DNA of 50,225 nt from an uncultured Prevotellaceae bacterium (GCA_902770635.1 CACXTX010000020.1:1-50225); one strand, 5' to 3'; positions 1 to 8,867 are shown, numbered from the stretch's first letter. The notes: generated from the letters alone by a model not told the origin. A program made the numbers and translations.

Positions 1-1
1 T

Positions 2-409
2 AACCGTGGATGGTGTGGAACAGGAAGCGACGTCTTCCAAGGCTATGAGGTGGATCTGAAGCTGCCACGCTTCGAAACGGCATCAGATACGGACGAACTT
101 GGACTTGTAGAGCTGATGAAGAAGATGGGCATCAAGCAGGCCTTTGACTCAGACTTTGCAGAAATACCCAACATGTGTGAAGATAGAAACCTCTATATCT
201 CGATGATGCGTCAAAAGGCAAAGATTAAGGTTAATGAGGAGGGTTCGGAAGCCGCTGCGGTCACTGTGGCTGGCGTGAATGCAACAACTGCTGTAAGTCC
301 ACAAGAATATCCCAAGGCTACTTTCCACGCCAATCGTCCCTTCGTCTATGTTATCAGCGAAGCATCCTCTGGCGTTATCCTCTTTGTAGGAAAGTTTACC
401 GGCATCTGA
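2..409 (+). CDS. serpin-family protease inhibitor, C-terminal part (gene starts upstream of window)
   Basis: This is the last third of a serpin, a suicide inhibitor of serine or cysteine proteases. Visible hallmarks are the strand ending in LKLPRF, the reactive-loop hinge EEGSEAAAVT (about positions 236-265), the variable loop after it, and the closing segment with HANRPFVYVI and GVILFVGKF that forms the serpin core. The frame is open to the left edge of the window, so the start is missing. A GTG at 50 is not a credible start because the domain would lack its first two thirds. Bacterial serpins of gut Bacteroidota are usually exported; the signal sequence would lie outside the window. The target protease cannot be read from the loop. 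Confidence 0.87.
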   Translation, partial: NRGWCGTGSDVFQGYEVDLKLPRFETASDTDELGLVELMKKMGIKQAFDSDFAEIPNMCEDRNLYISMMRQKAKIKVNEEGSEAAAVTVAGVNATTAVSPQEYPKATFHANRPFVYVISEASSGVILFVGKFTGI

Positions 410-530
410 ATAGTTCCTGAATTTAGTATTAAGGGTAACAGGGGAAAAGATCCGAGGGAACAGGGAAAGAATAACGTAGTAGCAGGAAAAAACATAGGAT
501 GCTGTTTGATTCGGCCTACCGCCCACATTA

Positions 531-572
531 ATAAGGGCGGGAGCCCCCATATCGTGGAGCTCCCGCCCTTAT
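531..572. terminator. hairpin between the converging serpin and rnc genes
   Basis: The arms 531-544 and 559-572 are perfectly complementary over 14 bp (core GGGCGGGAGC / GCTCCCGCCC). The hairpin lies between two genes that end towards each other, so it probably terminates both. The T-run next to it is poor on both strands. Confidence 0.6.
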
Positions 573-630
573 ATATTCGAGCGAAGGGCAAAAACCGATT
601 TTTTATCCTTCCAGACCTTTTTTCCTGCTA

Positions 631-1668
631 TCAGGCCTCTGCAAAGGCAGCAGCCTCCGCCTCAGCGATGATTTCCTCGCGGGTCTTTTCTCGCGGCTTG
701 GCGCTGATGTCGTCAAGGGTGAATTCATCGTGTAAGGCCTGATACTGTGCTGCATCAGACTGTACAACGATTTTGTTGCTCACCTCTTCTTTCTTGCCTT
801 TCACCTCTTCCTCACTTCTTACCTCGATGATGAAGTCCTGCTGTTCCTTTTCCGGATCAGGCACACACATCACGGGCTCCTCTTCCATCTTGGTGCGGTC
901 ACCCTTTGCAGCAAAGACAGCATCAATAAACTGAGGTTCGCGGCGCAAGCGCTGAAGGGTATCCTTAGAGGCATTCTGCTGACTCTCTTTCTTGGAATAG
1001 CCTGTTCCTACACATCCCTCCAGGCCTTCGATGAACACCTGGGTGGTAAACACAGGACTCTTGTGCTCGTCACGCTCCTGCTTGATGTCGCGGAATTCCA
1101 TCTTCACGCGGTTCTTCTGGCTCCACTCCAACAGTTTTGACTTGAAGTTAACCTCCTTGTAGGCTACCTTGTCTATATTGATAAGTTGAGCCAGGATGCG
1201 CTTCTCCATGAATCGCATACAGGCATCATAGCCTCGGTCCAAGTAAATAGCTCCCACCAATGCCTCGAAAGCATTGCCGTTCATATAGCTGTTGTGCGAT
1301 GTGTTATGACCTGCAAACTTTATCAAGTCTGAAATACCCATTTCCTTAGCCAGTTTACCCAGGGTGTCACGACTGACAAGTTTGGAACGCGTGTTAGTCA
1401 GGAAACCTTCGCGTTTGCCCTCAAAATGACGGAACACGATATCACCCACTACAGCATCCAAGATGGCATCACCCAAGAACTCCAGTCGTTCGTTGTTGAC
1501 AGGACGACCTTTCTCGTTGCGCTTGGAAGCACTCTTATGGAGCAGTGCTTGCTTGTAGAGGTTGATATTGCGGGGATAGAAACCCAGAATGTCGTAAAGG
1601 GCAGAAAAAAGCTCCTTCTCCTTGCGGAAAGGGAGCTTTATTCTATCAATGATGTTATTAACCCACAT
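631..1668 (-). CDS. rnc: ribonuclease III
   Basis: Double-strand-specific endoribonuclease that processes rRNA precursors and structured mRNAs in the cytoplasm. The RNase III signature NERLEFLGD is at about residues 59-67 and the second acidic site NAFEALVGAIY at about 132-142. A double-stranded RNA-binding domain follows (about 173-242, ending GYSKKESQQNASKDTLQRL). The protein then runs on with about 100 acidic, low-complexity residues that the E. coli enzyme lacks. The longer open frame begins with TTG at 1677; I chose the ATG at 1668, which still overlaps the end of fabF by 11 bp and implies translational coupling. It is last in the leftward acpP-fabF-rnc order, the usual arrangement in Bacteroidota. 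Confidence 0.95.
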   Translation of the reverse strand: MWVNNIIDRIKLPFRKEKELFSALYDILGFYPRNINLYKQALLHKSASKRNEKGRPVNNERLEFLGDAILDAVVGDIVFRHFEGKREGFLTNTRSKLVSRDTLGKLAKEMGISDLIKFAGHNTSHNSYMNGNAFEALVGAIYLDRGYDACMRFMEKRILAQLINIDKVAYKEVNFKSKLLEWSQKNRVKMEFRDIKQERDEHKSPVFTTQVFIEGLEGCVGTGYSKKESQQNASKDTLQRLRREPQFIDAVFAAKGDRTKMEEEPVMCVPDPEKEQQDFIIEVRSEEEVKGKKEEVSNKIVVQSDAAQYQALHDEFTLDDISAKPREKTREEIIAEAEAAAFAEA

Positions 1669-2920
1669 ACTTTGCAAAAACTACGCAGGCATTGTGACCA
1701 CCAAATCCAAAGGTATTGCTGAGACCAGCACGAACCACACGCTTCTGAGCCTTGTTGAAGGTGAAGTTGAGGTTGTAGTCAATCTCCTCGTCCTTGTCAT
1801 CCTCATCGTGGTTGATGGTGGGAGGAACGATATCGTTCTGAACAGCCAGAACGGTAGCCATAGCCTCAACAGCACCAGCAGCACCCAACAGGTGACCAGT
1901 CATAGACTTGGTTGACGAGATGTTCAGCTTGTAGGCTGCATCGCCGAATACATCCTTGATGGCCTTTGCCTCAGAGATGTCACCAACATGGGTAGAGGTA
2001 CCATGAACGTTGATGTAGTCAATCTCGTCAGGATTCATACCAGCATCCTCTAGAGCGTTCTGCATCACCAGCTTTGCACCAAGACCCTCTGGGTGAGAGG
2101 CTGTGATGTGGTGAGCATCAGCACTCATACCAGCACCAACCATCTCAGCATAGATCTTGGCACCACGAGCCTTAGCATGCTCCAACTCTTCAAGAATCAG
2201 ACAACCGGCACCCTCGCCCATAATGAAACCATCACGGCTGGCGCTGAACGGACGTGAAGCCTTCTCAGGCTCATCGTTGCGTGTTGACAGGGCCTTCATG
2301 GCATTGAAACCACCCACACCCGTCTCGCAGATAGCTGCCTCAGCACCACCGGCAACGATGGCATTGGCCTTACCCAGACGAATCAAGTTGAAGGCATCAG
2401 CCAGTGCGTTCGAAGAAGAAGCACAAGCAGAAGCCGTGATATAGTTGGGACCGTGGAAACCATACATGATGGAAATCTGGCCTGCAGCGATGTCGGCTAT
2501 CATCTTCGGAATGAAGAAGGGGTTGAACTTAGGACCATCCTCGCGGTGAGCACCATAATAGGATACCTCTTCCTCGAAGGTCTTAATACCACCAATACCT
2601 ACACCATAGACAACACCAATGCGGTTTTTGTCCTCTGTCTCCAGATTCATGCCAGAATCCTCAACAGCCTGCTTGGCAGCAATGATGGCCAGCTGGGTAT
2701 AGCGGTCCATTTTACGAGCTTCCTTGCGGTCAATGAAAGCATTGACATCAAGATTCTTTACCTCACAGGCAAACTGAGTCTTGAACTTGGAAGCATCGAA
2801 AAGGGTAATAGGTGCAGCACCGCTCTTACCTGCCAGCATAGCCTCCCAAGTCTCCTCAGGAGTATTGCCAAGTGGTGTAACGGCACCCATACCTGTTACT
2901 ACTACTCTTTTTAATTCCAT
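1658..2920 (-). CDS. fabF: 3-oxoacyl-[acyl-carrier-protein] synthase II
   Basis: Condensing enzyme of type II fatty acid synthesis: it joins malonyl-ACP to a growing acyl-ACP in the cytoplasm. At 420 aa it has the normal length for the family. The Cys-His-His triad is visible: Cys166 in TASACASSSNA, His306 in NVHGTST and His343 in KSMTGHLLGAAGA. The gene follows acpP, its carrier protein, on the same strand after a 108-bp gap that contains a long hairpin, and it overlaps rnc downstream. The order acpP-fabF is widely conserved. Confidence 0.97.
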   Translation of the reverse strand: MELKRVVVTGMGAVTPLGNTPEETWEAMLAGKSGAAPITLFDASKFKTQFACEVKNLDVNAFIDRKEARKMDRYTQLAIIAAKQAVEDSGMNLETEDKNRIGVVYGVGIGGIKTFEEEVSYYGAHREDGPKFNPFFIPKMIADIAAGQISIMYGFHGPNYITASACASSSNALADAFNLIRLGKANAIVAGGAEAAICETGVGGFNAMKALSTRNDEPEKASRPFSASRDGFIMGEGAGCLILEELEHAKARGAKIYAEMVGAGMSADAHHITASHPEGLGAKLVMQNALEDAGMNPDEIDYINVHGTSTHVGDISEAKAIKDVFGDAAYKLNISSTKSMTGHLLGAAGAVEAMATVLAVQNDIVPPTINHDEDDKDEEIDYNLNFTFNKAQKRVVRAGLSNTFGFGGHNACVVFAKYVG

Positions 2921-2938
2921 AATTTAAGGTAATAATGA

Positions 2939-3018
2939 AAAAGGAAAAGTGAAAAATTTGCTACTGCACTCCATAGTGAAAGGAAATGGCAGTAGCAAAT
3001 TTTTCACTATTCACTTTT
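2939..3018 (-). other. long hairpin between acpP and fabF, possible attenuator
   Basis: The arms 2948-2967 and 2989-3008 pair perfectly over 20 bp. Pairing resumes beyond a 7-base bulge (the duplicated heptamer TTCACTA/TTCACTT at 3003-3016), giving close to 30 paired bases in total. It lies after the acpP stop codon in the direction of transcription, where it could end or stabilise the short acpP transcript and reduce fabF expression. The function is inferred. Confidence 0.55.
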
Positions 3019-3028
3019 CCTTTTACTT

Positions 3029-3265
3029 TTATTTTGCGTTCTCCTCGATGTAAGCGATAGCGTCACCAACGGTACCAATCTTCTCAGCCTTGTCGTCGGG
3101 GATAGAGATTCCGAACTCCTTCTCGAACTCCATGATGAGCTCTACAGTATCCAGGGAATCAGCACCAAGATCGTTAGTGAAACTTGCTTCGGGCTTAACC
3201 TCTGCCTCATCAACACCGAGTTTGTCTACAATAATAGCCTTTACTTTGCTTTCAATTTCTGACAT
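3029..3265 (-). CDS. acpP: acyl carrier protein
   Basis: Small acidic carrier (78 aa) that holds fatty acyl chains on a 4'-phosphopantetheine arm. The attachment site [10 protein letters not shown] is present, with Ser37 as the modified residue, and the length is exactly that of bacterial ACPs. It is first in the acpP-fabF-rnc cluster and has its own promoter-like sequence upstream. The hairpin behind it fits the general need for far more ACP than FabF. Confidence 0.98.
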   Translation of the reverse strand: MSEIESKVKAIIVDKLGVDEAEVKPEASFTNDLGADSLDTVELIMEFEKEFGISIPDDKAEKIGTVGDAIAYIEENAK

Positions 3266-3340
3266 AATTTTCTTCTTTAAAATGTTAATAATTGATTTCT
3301 TATTCTGAAAACTTCACAAAAATGTGTCGCTTAGCGGGTG

Positions 3341-3372
3341 CAAAGTAACACATTTTTATCGAGGTATGCAAA
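3341..3372 (-). promoter_or_regulatory. promoter of acpP, flanked by an inverted repeat
   Basis: On the minus strand a TTTG (3369-3372) is followed by 20 bp and TTACTTTG (3341-3348), close to the Bacteroidota pattern. A 10-bp inverted repeat (3318-3327 and 3348-3357) flanks and partly covers the -7 element, which could be an operator. Confidence 0.5.
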
Positions 3373-3413
3373 TTTTAAAGGTAAAAAAACACTCTTTCCT
3401 GCACAAACAACTA

Positions 3414-4418
3414 TCAATTGTGCAACTTTTCGCGCCTCAAAGGATAATTATTACGCAAATTTTCAAACTTTTGGGGATTGTTTTTTAATTGTATGCTATC
3501 CTCTATCGGATTGTAATAATCCAAAGGACTACCCGTATCCTGAAAATCAAGAGGAAGCTCAGGAGGCACAATTTCTCCTGGATGAAGCAACTGAAAATGT
3601 TGACAAAGGGCATCAATAACCATATTGTCAGCATTCACCTTTCCATCTGCCGAATAACCAGCAATATGAGGGGTACCGATAAACACACGCTGAAGCAATG
3701 CATCATCTAGTGCTGGCTCGCCTTCCCATACATCAATGACAGCATCCCTTACCCTACCCTCTTGCAAAGCTGAAAGCAATGCGGCATTGTCAACTACCTC
3801 ACCTCGACTGGTATTAATAATATAAGGTACGCGACACAAACGATGGAAGAAAGCCTCGTCAGCCATATGGAAAGTAGCATATTGCCCTTCTCGGGAAAGT
3901 GGAACATGAAAAGTAATCACATCACACTCGCGCTCAATGACATCAAGCGACACGAAACCGGGTTCGTTCAGCAACGGATCGCATACCAGAACATGCATAC
4001 CCAGTCGTTCTGCAACAGCTTTTACCTTCGACCCAACATGCCCACAACCAACGATTCCAAGGGTTGATTCCTGAAGGTTAAGACCTAAATGCTCTTTCAT
4101 CTGCAACAACGAACATTCTACATACTGAGCCACAGAGCCGGAATTACATCCAGGACAGTTAGTCCACGCAATACCTGCCTGTTTCAGGTAGTCTGTATCA
4201 ATATGGTCAAAACCTATCGTGGCAGTAGCGATAAACTGCACCTTACTGCCTGATAGCAATTCCTCGTTGCAACGGGTACGAGTCCTGACTATCAGTACAT
4301 CCGCATCCTTCACGTCCTCAGCCTTGATGTCAGCCCCACGCAGACTGACCACCTCGTCAGCCAGCAACTCCAACTTCTCACGGATATAGGGTATCTTATC
4401 ATCTACTACTATCTTCAT
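3414..4418 (-). CDS. pdxB: erythronate-4-phosphate dehydrogenase
   Basis: Second enzyme of the DXP-dependent pyridoxal phosphate pathway: it oxidises 4-phosphoerythronate with NAD. It belongs to the D-2-hydroxyacid dehydrogenase family. The Rossmann nucleotide site GIVGCGHVGS is at about residues 121-130, preceded by the PdxB-like NCPGCNSGSVAQYV; INTSRGEVVD follows later, and GTPHIAGYS supplies the catalytic His. The start is the ATG at 4418 (334 aa). The open frame reaches back to 4478, but a good promoter lies inside that extension, so the longer form is unlikely. The C-terminal dimerisation part is shorter than in the 378-aa E. coli protein. Confidence 0.9.
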   Translation of the reverse strand: MKIVVDDKIPYIREKLELLADEVVSLRGADIKAEDVKDADVLIVRTRTRCNEELLSGSKVQFIATATIGFDHIDTDYLKQAGIAWTNCPGCNSGSVAQYVECSLLQMKEHLGLNLQESTLGIVGCGHVGSKVKAVAERLGMHVLVCDPLLNEPGFVSLDVIERECDVITFHVPLSREGQYATFHMADEAFFHRLCRVPYIINTSRGEVVDNAALLSALQEGRVRDAVIDVWEGEPALDDALLQRVFIGTPHIAGYSADGKVNADNMVIDALCQHFQLLHPGEIVPPELPLDFQDTGSPLDYYNPIEDSIQLKNNPQKFENLRNNYPLRREKLHN

Positions 4419-4447
4419 AATTATAAGGCATCTCTTTTTCTGTTTTG

Positions 4448-4479
4448 CAAAGTTAAACAATATTTTGGAATGAAGCAAA
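4448..4479 (-). promoter_or_regulatory. promoter of pdxB
   Basis: Minus-strand TTTG (4476-4479), 20 bp, then TAACTTTG (4448-4455), matching the Bacteroidota consensus. It places the transcript start about 20 bases upstream of the ATG at 4418. Confidence 0.7.
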
Positions 4480-4523
4480 TTTTCATGAGAAATGCTTATA
4501 AAAAGGAAAAAACATGAAAATAT

Positions 4524-4554
4524 TTTGAGATATCGAAGATTCTGTGTATCTTTG
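4524..4554 (+). promoter_or_regulatory. promoter of the DUF4254-glycosyltransferase-rubredoxin cluster
   Basis: TTTG (4524-4527), 19 bp, TATCTTTG (4547-4554). It excludes upstream in-frame ATG codons and supports the start at 4582. Confidence 0.72.
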
Positions 4555-4581
4555 CCCCATAAACAAAAACAACAGCGTTAT

Positions 4582-5187
4582 ATGTCATTTACTGAAAAAG
4601 CAAATAATGTATTCAATCAGGCTATTCGCGACTACCATCTGAAAGATCATGTGGATACCCCTATTGATAACCCCTATGAGCGAGACACCATCGAGTTCAG
4701 CCTTTATACAAAATGCTGGATTGACACCGTTCAGTGGCATTTGGAGGATATTATCCGCGATCCACACATTGAGCCCACAAAGGCTTTGGCTCTGAAACGT
4801 CGTATAGACAGTTCTAACCAAGATCGTACAGATTTGGTGGAAGAGATAGACAGCTATTTCCGTACCTTGTATGCAGAAGTGCAGGTTCTTCCAGATGCTA
4901 CGCTGAACACAGAAAGTCCCGCTTGGGCTATTGACCGACTGAGCATTCTGGCTTTGAAGATATGGCACATGAAGGAACAAACGGAGCGCAAGGATGCTGG
5001 TGCTGAACATATTGCCAAATGCCAAGCTAAACTGAACGTGTTGTTGGAACAACAGGTTGACCTCTCAAAGGCTATTGACCAGTTGTTGGATGACATTCAA
5101 GCAGGTCGTAAGTATATGAAGGTGTACAGACAGATGAAGATGTACAACGATCCCAGCACAAATCCTATTTTCTACAAGAAATCATAG
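4582..5187 (+). CDS. DUF4254 domain-containing protein
   Basis: A 201-aa soluble protein of a family I recognise as DUF4254, common in Bacteroidota and without a defined biochemical role. It is largely helical and charged, with the family-typical stretches DTIEFSLYTKCWIDTVQWHL, LALKRRIDSSNQDRTDLVEE and ESPAWAIDRLSILALKIWHM, and a short basic tail. There is no signal peptide or membrane segment. The start at 4582 lies 28 bases after the promoter; an upstream in-frame ATG at 4492 would precede that promoter. It sits directly before a glycosyltransferase 9 gene, a neighbour that recurs for this family, so a link to lipopolysaccharide or glycan assembly is a reasonable inference. Confidence 0.85.
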   Translation: MSFTEKANNVFNQAIRDYHLKDHVDTPIDNPYERDTIEFSLYTKCWIDTVQWHLEDIIRDPHIEPTKALALKRRIDSSNQDRTDLVEEIDSYFRTLYAEVQVLPDATLNTESPAWAIDRLSILALKIWHMKEQTERKDAGAEHIAKCQAKLNVLLEQQVDLSKAIDQLLDDIQAGRKYMKVYRQMKMYNDPSTNPIFYKKS

Positions 5188-5214
5188 GCCAAACAGGTCA
5201 TACTGGTTCAAACG

Positions 5215-6270
5215 ATGATGAAAGAGCACATACTCGTTATTCGTTTTTCTGCTATGGGTGACGTAGCGATGGTGGTGCCTGTAGTTTACTCTTTGGCACA
5301 GCAATATCCCGATGTTCGTATTACTGTGCTAAGTCGCACCTTTGCGCGTCCTTTGTTTGAGGACCTCGCCCCCAACGTTAATTTCATGGCAGCAGACTTG
5401 AAGAAGGAGTATCATGGCATTAAGGGACTCAATGCCCTTTACCGTCGCCTTGCTGCCAAGCAGTTTACTGCTGTTGCTGATTTGCATAATGTGTTGCGCT
5501 CAGAATACCTGCGACTTCGCTTTAACATCGGACACTACAGGGTTGAGCATATTAACAAACATAGAAAAGGACGCAGACGCATCACCGCAAAACACGCCAA
5601 GCGTCTGGAACAGCAACCTACGTCTTTTGAAAACTATGTAGAGGTGTTCAAGAAGTTGGGTTATCCCGTTGAGATTCATTTCAAAAGCATCTTCCCAGAG
5701 GGTGAGAAAGGCAATTTGAACATGCTGCCAAAGGGCATTAACGTTAAAAACTCGTTTGAGCAATGGATTGGCATTGCCCCATTTGCGGCTCACGAAGGAA
5801 AGGTTTACCCTCCTCGACTGACTCATCAAGTTATTGAGCAACTCTTAAAAAAATACCCTAAGGCCCGTATCTTCCTGTTTGGACGGGGCAAGCAAGAGGA
5901 TCAGTATTTCAAGGAATGGTGCCAGATACATCCGGAATGTCTCTACGTTTCCCACCAACTGGAATCACTACACCAAGAACTGATACTGATGAGTCATCTG
6001 GATGCTATGGTTTCGATGGACTCCTCAAATATGCATCTGGCTTCGTTGACAGGAACACCCGTTGTCAGCGTGTGGGGTGCTACCCATCCGTATGCCGGTT
6101 TCCTGGGTTGGGGACAATCAACAGACAATATCGTGCAGATAGAACTGGAATGTCGTCCTTGCAGCATCTATGGACAGAAACCTTGCAGACGAGGCGACTA
6201 TGCCTGCATGAATGGAATAGCTCCTGAGACTATCGTTGACAAGATAGAAAACATTCTTTCTAATAAATAA
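5215..6270 (+). CDS. glycosyltransferase family 9 (heptosyltransferase-like) protein
   Basis: Probable glycosyltransferase of the ADP-heptose:LPS family, acting at the cytoplasmic face of the inner membrane on lipopolysaccharide core or a related glycan. The N-terminus HILVIRFSAMGDVAMVVPV is the typical GT9 start. The C-terminal donor-binding region shows SMDSSNMHLASLTGTPVVSV followed by WGATHPYAGFLGWG. A late cysteine cluster (C-R-P-C-S near the end, then CRRGDYACM) is common in Bacteroidota homologues. Length is 351 aa; the start could be either of two adjacent ATGs (5215 or 5218). The gap to the DUF4254 gene is 27 bp, so the two are probably co-transcribed. Sugar donor and acceptor are unknown. 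Confidence 0.88.
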   Translation: MMKEHILVIRFSAMGDVAMVVPVVYSLAQQYPDVRITVLSRTFARPLFEDLAPNVNFMAADLKKEYHGIKGLNALYRRLAAKQFTAVADLHNVLRSEYLRLRFNIGHYRVEHINKHRKGRRRITAKHAKRLEQQPTSFENYVEVFKKLGYPVEIHFKSIFPEGEKGNLNMLPKGINVKNSFEQWIGIAPFAAHEGKVYPPRLTHQVIEQLLKKYPKARIFLFGRGKQEDQYFKEWCQIHPECLYVSHQLESLHQELILMSHLDAMVSMDSSNMHLASLTGTPVVSVWGATHPYAGFLGWGQSTDNIVQIELECRPCSIYGQKPCRRGDYACMNGIAPETIVDKIENILSNK

Positions 6271-6292
6271 ATAACTAATAATGTTTGAAATT

Positions 6293-6454
6293 ATGAAAAA
6301 GTACATTTGTGAAACTTGTGGTTATGTTTATGACCCTGAAGTAGGCGACCCCGATAGCGGTATTGCTCCCGGAACAGCTTTTGAAGACATTCCCGAAGAT
6401 TGGGTATGCCCCATCTGCGGTGTAGGTAAGGACGATTTCTCTCCAGAGGAATAA
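6293..6454 (+). CDS. rubredoxin
   Basis: A 53-residue one-iron electron carrier. The four iron-binding cysteines are in two knuckles, CETCGY at residues 6-11 and CPICGV at 39-44, with the conserved YDPEVGDPD, the glycine-proline turn around residues 23-27, and W37. Size and spacing match classical anaerobe rubredoxins, which pass electrons to peroxide- or superoxide-detoxifying enzymes. An in-frame ATG at 6281 would add four residues; I prefer 6293 because it gives the family-typical MKKY start. It follows the glycosyltransferase gene by 22 bp and is followed by a terminator, so it is probably the last gene of that transcript. Confidence 0.95.
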   Translation: MKKYICETCGYVYDPEVGDPDSGIAPGTAFEDIPEDWVCPICGVGKDDFSPEE

Positions 6455-6472
6455 CCTATTACATGGATAAAG

Positions 6473-6514
6473 AAAAGGCGGAACCTCAATGATGTGAGGT
6501 TCCGCTTTTCTTTT
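6473..6514. terminator. terminator between rubredoxin and the GH31 gene
   Basis: Stem with arms near 6474-6489 (containing GCGGAACCTCA) and 6494-6508 (TGAGGTTCCGC), one bulged G, followed on the plus strand by TTTTCTTTT. A-rich sequence on the other side makes it usable from both directions between these converging genes. Confidence 0.85.
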
Positions 6515-8837
6515 AGATGGTTATCTCGTTTCCATCATAGGCTACCACCTGTGAAGAACCATCAGGCCAGATAATGGTAAACTTCCTATGTTGCAACATT
6601 CCTGGGTATTGTCCCTTACGTTGTCCTATCGTCAGTTTACGAGCCTTGTCATTCCAATGAAAGGTAATGGTGGTATAGATACCTTCCTCATAACGATAAC
6701 CATCACCCTCGTCTTCATAGAGTGTGAAAGTCCCATCGGCTCCAGGATAAATGTGGAGTTCCAAGTGATCCCACTTCTTCTCACCCACATACTGCATCTC
6801 AGGTCCCAACGGAAGAATGCTGCCTGCACGGACGAACATCGGCACCTGATGGAGTGTTGTTTCCACTGTCACGCTCTGTCCACCCTTATAGCGTTTACCC
6901 GTCCAGAAGTCATACCATAGGGCACCCTTGGGCAAATAGGTCGTAGCTGTCTTTTTCTCCAACCAGTTGATACGATTTCCATCTTCCTTTTGTCCTTGGA
7001 CCTCCTGACGATTCCAACCAGTCATAGCATCTGTGCGAATTACCTTTTCTTCCGTATATTGTGCTTTGACAATAGGTGATGCAAGGATGCTATGTCCAAA
7101 CATAAACTCATCAGTCATATCCCATACTTTCTTGTCTGCTGCAAAATCGCTGAACAACGGACGCATATAGCTGTCATTGGCTGAAGTTACCTGCCAAGCG
7201 GTACTATATAAATAAGGTATAAGACGATAGCGCAGACGAATCATCTTCTCAATAGCATCATAGACTGGCTCGCCTTTCTTGCCAAACTGCCATATCTCAC
7301 GAGGAGCATCTGCACCATGACTACGGAAAACAGGACAGAACAAGCCATATTGCATCCAACGAACATAGAGTTCCTGGAACTGTGGATTCCTGGGGGCAGA
7401 ACCACTACCCTTCGTGTTATACGAACCACAGAAGAAACCACCGATATCCGTGTTGAAATTGGGATTACCCGTCAATGAGAAACTCAAGCCAGCAGGTACT
7501 TGCTTGCGCAACATGTCCCACGAAGAATTGACATCACCACTCCACATGTTCGAGCCATAATGCTGCTGACCTGCAAAACTGCTTCGTGTCATGATGAAGA
7601 CACGTTTCTCTGAGCTACACTCTTTGCGTTGCGACTCATAGATGCCACGAACGGTTTCCAAAGGGAAGGCGTTGCGCTGTGAGCGCCAAGTGCCACCATA
7701 TACAGGATGCTCATAATCACTTTCCTTGGGATTGAAGAAATCTGGATCAGTAGAATCCATCCACCACGCATCTGTCCCATAGTCGTAGAGCCGCTTCAGG
7801 TGTTTCCAGTAAATGGCACGGGCTTCTGGATGGAAAGCATCATAGACCTTTACCCCTGAAGGATAATCCATCCTTGGAGGCCAGATATGAGAAAGACCAC
7901 TTTGAGGCCATGTCTCGATAGGCAGCAACAAGCCTTTCTCGTTCAACTCACCGAACTGCTGGGTCTGAGGACCGAAACTTGCCCAAATGCTAATCATGAA
8001 ATGAGCATGCTTCGCATGGACGTTCTTAATCATCTGCTGTCCATTGACAAATTCCTCTGAAAGGAAATCCATCGCATTCCACAGATAGTTGCTTCCCCAA
8101 TATTGCCAGTCTTGAATGATACCATCCAAAGGAACCTGCAATGCCCGATATTGGTCAACTATACCCTCCGTTTCTTGAGCACTCTTATAGCGTTCCTTCG
8201 ACTGCCAGAAGCCATAGGTCCAAAGAGGGAACATAGGCACATCGCCTGTAAGATGACGCATCTGGGCTATCACCCCGTCAGCAGAACCACCATACATAAA
8301 ATAATAGTCAATACCCTCACCCGCTTCTGAATCAAACGTCATACCATTGGCATTATCCTCAAACAAGGTCGGTGAATAATTCTCCCAATAGACGCCCCAG
8401 CCTTTAATGCTCTGCAAGACGTTCTGAAAATCTTCGAGATTCGACTGTTCCATGCGTTTCTTCTCGCCTCGCCTGTTCATCTTCCCATTTTGGATAGTAC
8501 CCAAGCCATAGATAGCCTCGTCCTTGTCAAGCGTAAACGTCTGACGCGCCTCTGCCACCTCACAACCTTTTTCACGTAGCAATACCTTTCCTTTAATGGT
8601 AAGAAATGTCAGGTTGCCTTGGGCATCTTGCTTGACAGTCAGTTCACTACTCGAGGTGGTAAGACCTTTTTTCACCACTTTTACGTCTTGTGGTTTCGCT
8701 GTCACCACCAGCGTCTTGGTAGGCTTCCCCTTCACCACATGTACAATGCTTGGTGTCATGAACTCAATCTTCACATCCTGTGCTAAGCCTGACATACTCA
8801 ACAGCCCTGCAACCAATAAACTCAAACCTTTTTTCAT
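6513..8837 (-). CDS. secreted GH31 family alpha-glycosidase
   Basis: A 774-aa glycoside hydrolase that should cleave alpha-linked glucose or xylose from oligosaccharides. A signal peptide covers about residues 1-20 (cut after SGLAQ). The N-terminal beta-sandwich is followed by the (beta/alpha)8 barrel with the GH31 nucleophile Asp361 in DAWWMDSTDPDFF and the acid/base Asp435 in MWSGDVNSSW. GLSFSLTGNPNFNTDIGGFF is the usual downstream motif. The C-terminal region (about 640 onward) resembles the DUF5110-type beta domains that cap this family. Family membership is clear; the exact substrate (alpha-glucoside or alpha-xyloside) is not. No SusC/SusD pair is adjacent, so it is not part of a visible polysaccharide utilisation locus. 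Confidence 0.9.
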   Translation of the reverse strand: MKKGLSLLVAGLLSMSGLAQDVKIEFMTPSIVHVVKGKPTKTLVVTAKPQDVKVVKKGLTTSSSELTVKQDAQGNLTFLTIKGKVLLREKGCEVAEARQTFTLDKDEAIYGLGTIQNGKMNRRGEKKRMEQSNLEDFQNVLQSIKGWGVYWENYSPTLFEDNANGMTFDSEAGEGIDYYFMYGGSADGVIAQMRHLTGDVPMFPLWTYGFWQSKERYKSAQETEGIVDQYRALQVPLDGIIQDWQYWGSNYLWNAMDFLSEEFVNGQQMIKNVHAKHAHFMISIWASFGPQTQQFGELNEKGLLLPIETWPQSGLSHIWPPRMDYPSGVKVYDAFHPEARAIYWKHLKRLYDYGTDAWWMDSTDPDFFNPKESDYEHPVYGGTWRSQRNAFPLETVRGIYESQRKECSSEKRVFIMTRSSFAGQQHYGSNMWSGDVNSSWDMLRKQVPAGLSFSLTGNPNFNTDIGGFFCGSYNTKGSGSAPRNPQFQELYVRWMQYGLFCPVFRSHGADAPREIWQFGKKGEPVYDAIEKMIRLRYRLIPYLYSTAWQVTSANDSYMRPLFSDFAADKKVWDMTDEFMFGHSILASPIVKAQYTEEKVIRTDAMTGWNRQEVQGQKEDGNRINWLEKKTATTYLPKGALWYDFWTGKRYKGGQSVTVETTLHQVPMFVRAGSILPLGPEMQYVGEKKWDHLELHIYPGADGTFTLYEDEGDGYRYEEGIYTTITFHWNDKARKLTIGQRKGQYPGMLQHRKFTIIWPDGSSQVVAYDGNEITI

Positions 8838-8867
8838 AGAGCTTTCATTGTATTATCTTTCTGGTTG

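Noticed and set aside
1-60. Possible frameshift in the serpin at the window edge (frame 3 reads TVDGVEQEATSSKAM before a stop at 57-59).
   Set aside because: Both frames can be aligned to the variable serpin segment before LKLPRF, and too little sequence is present to decide.
6281-6292. Earlier in-frame ATG for rubredoxin.
   Set aside because: It would add MFEI before the family-typical MKKY start; no evidence favours it.
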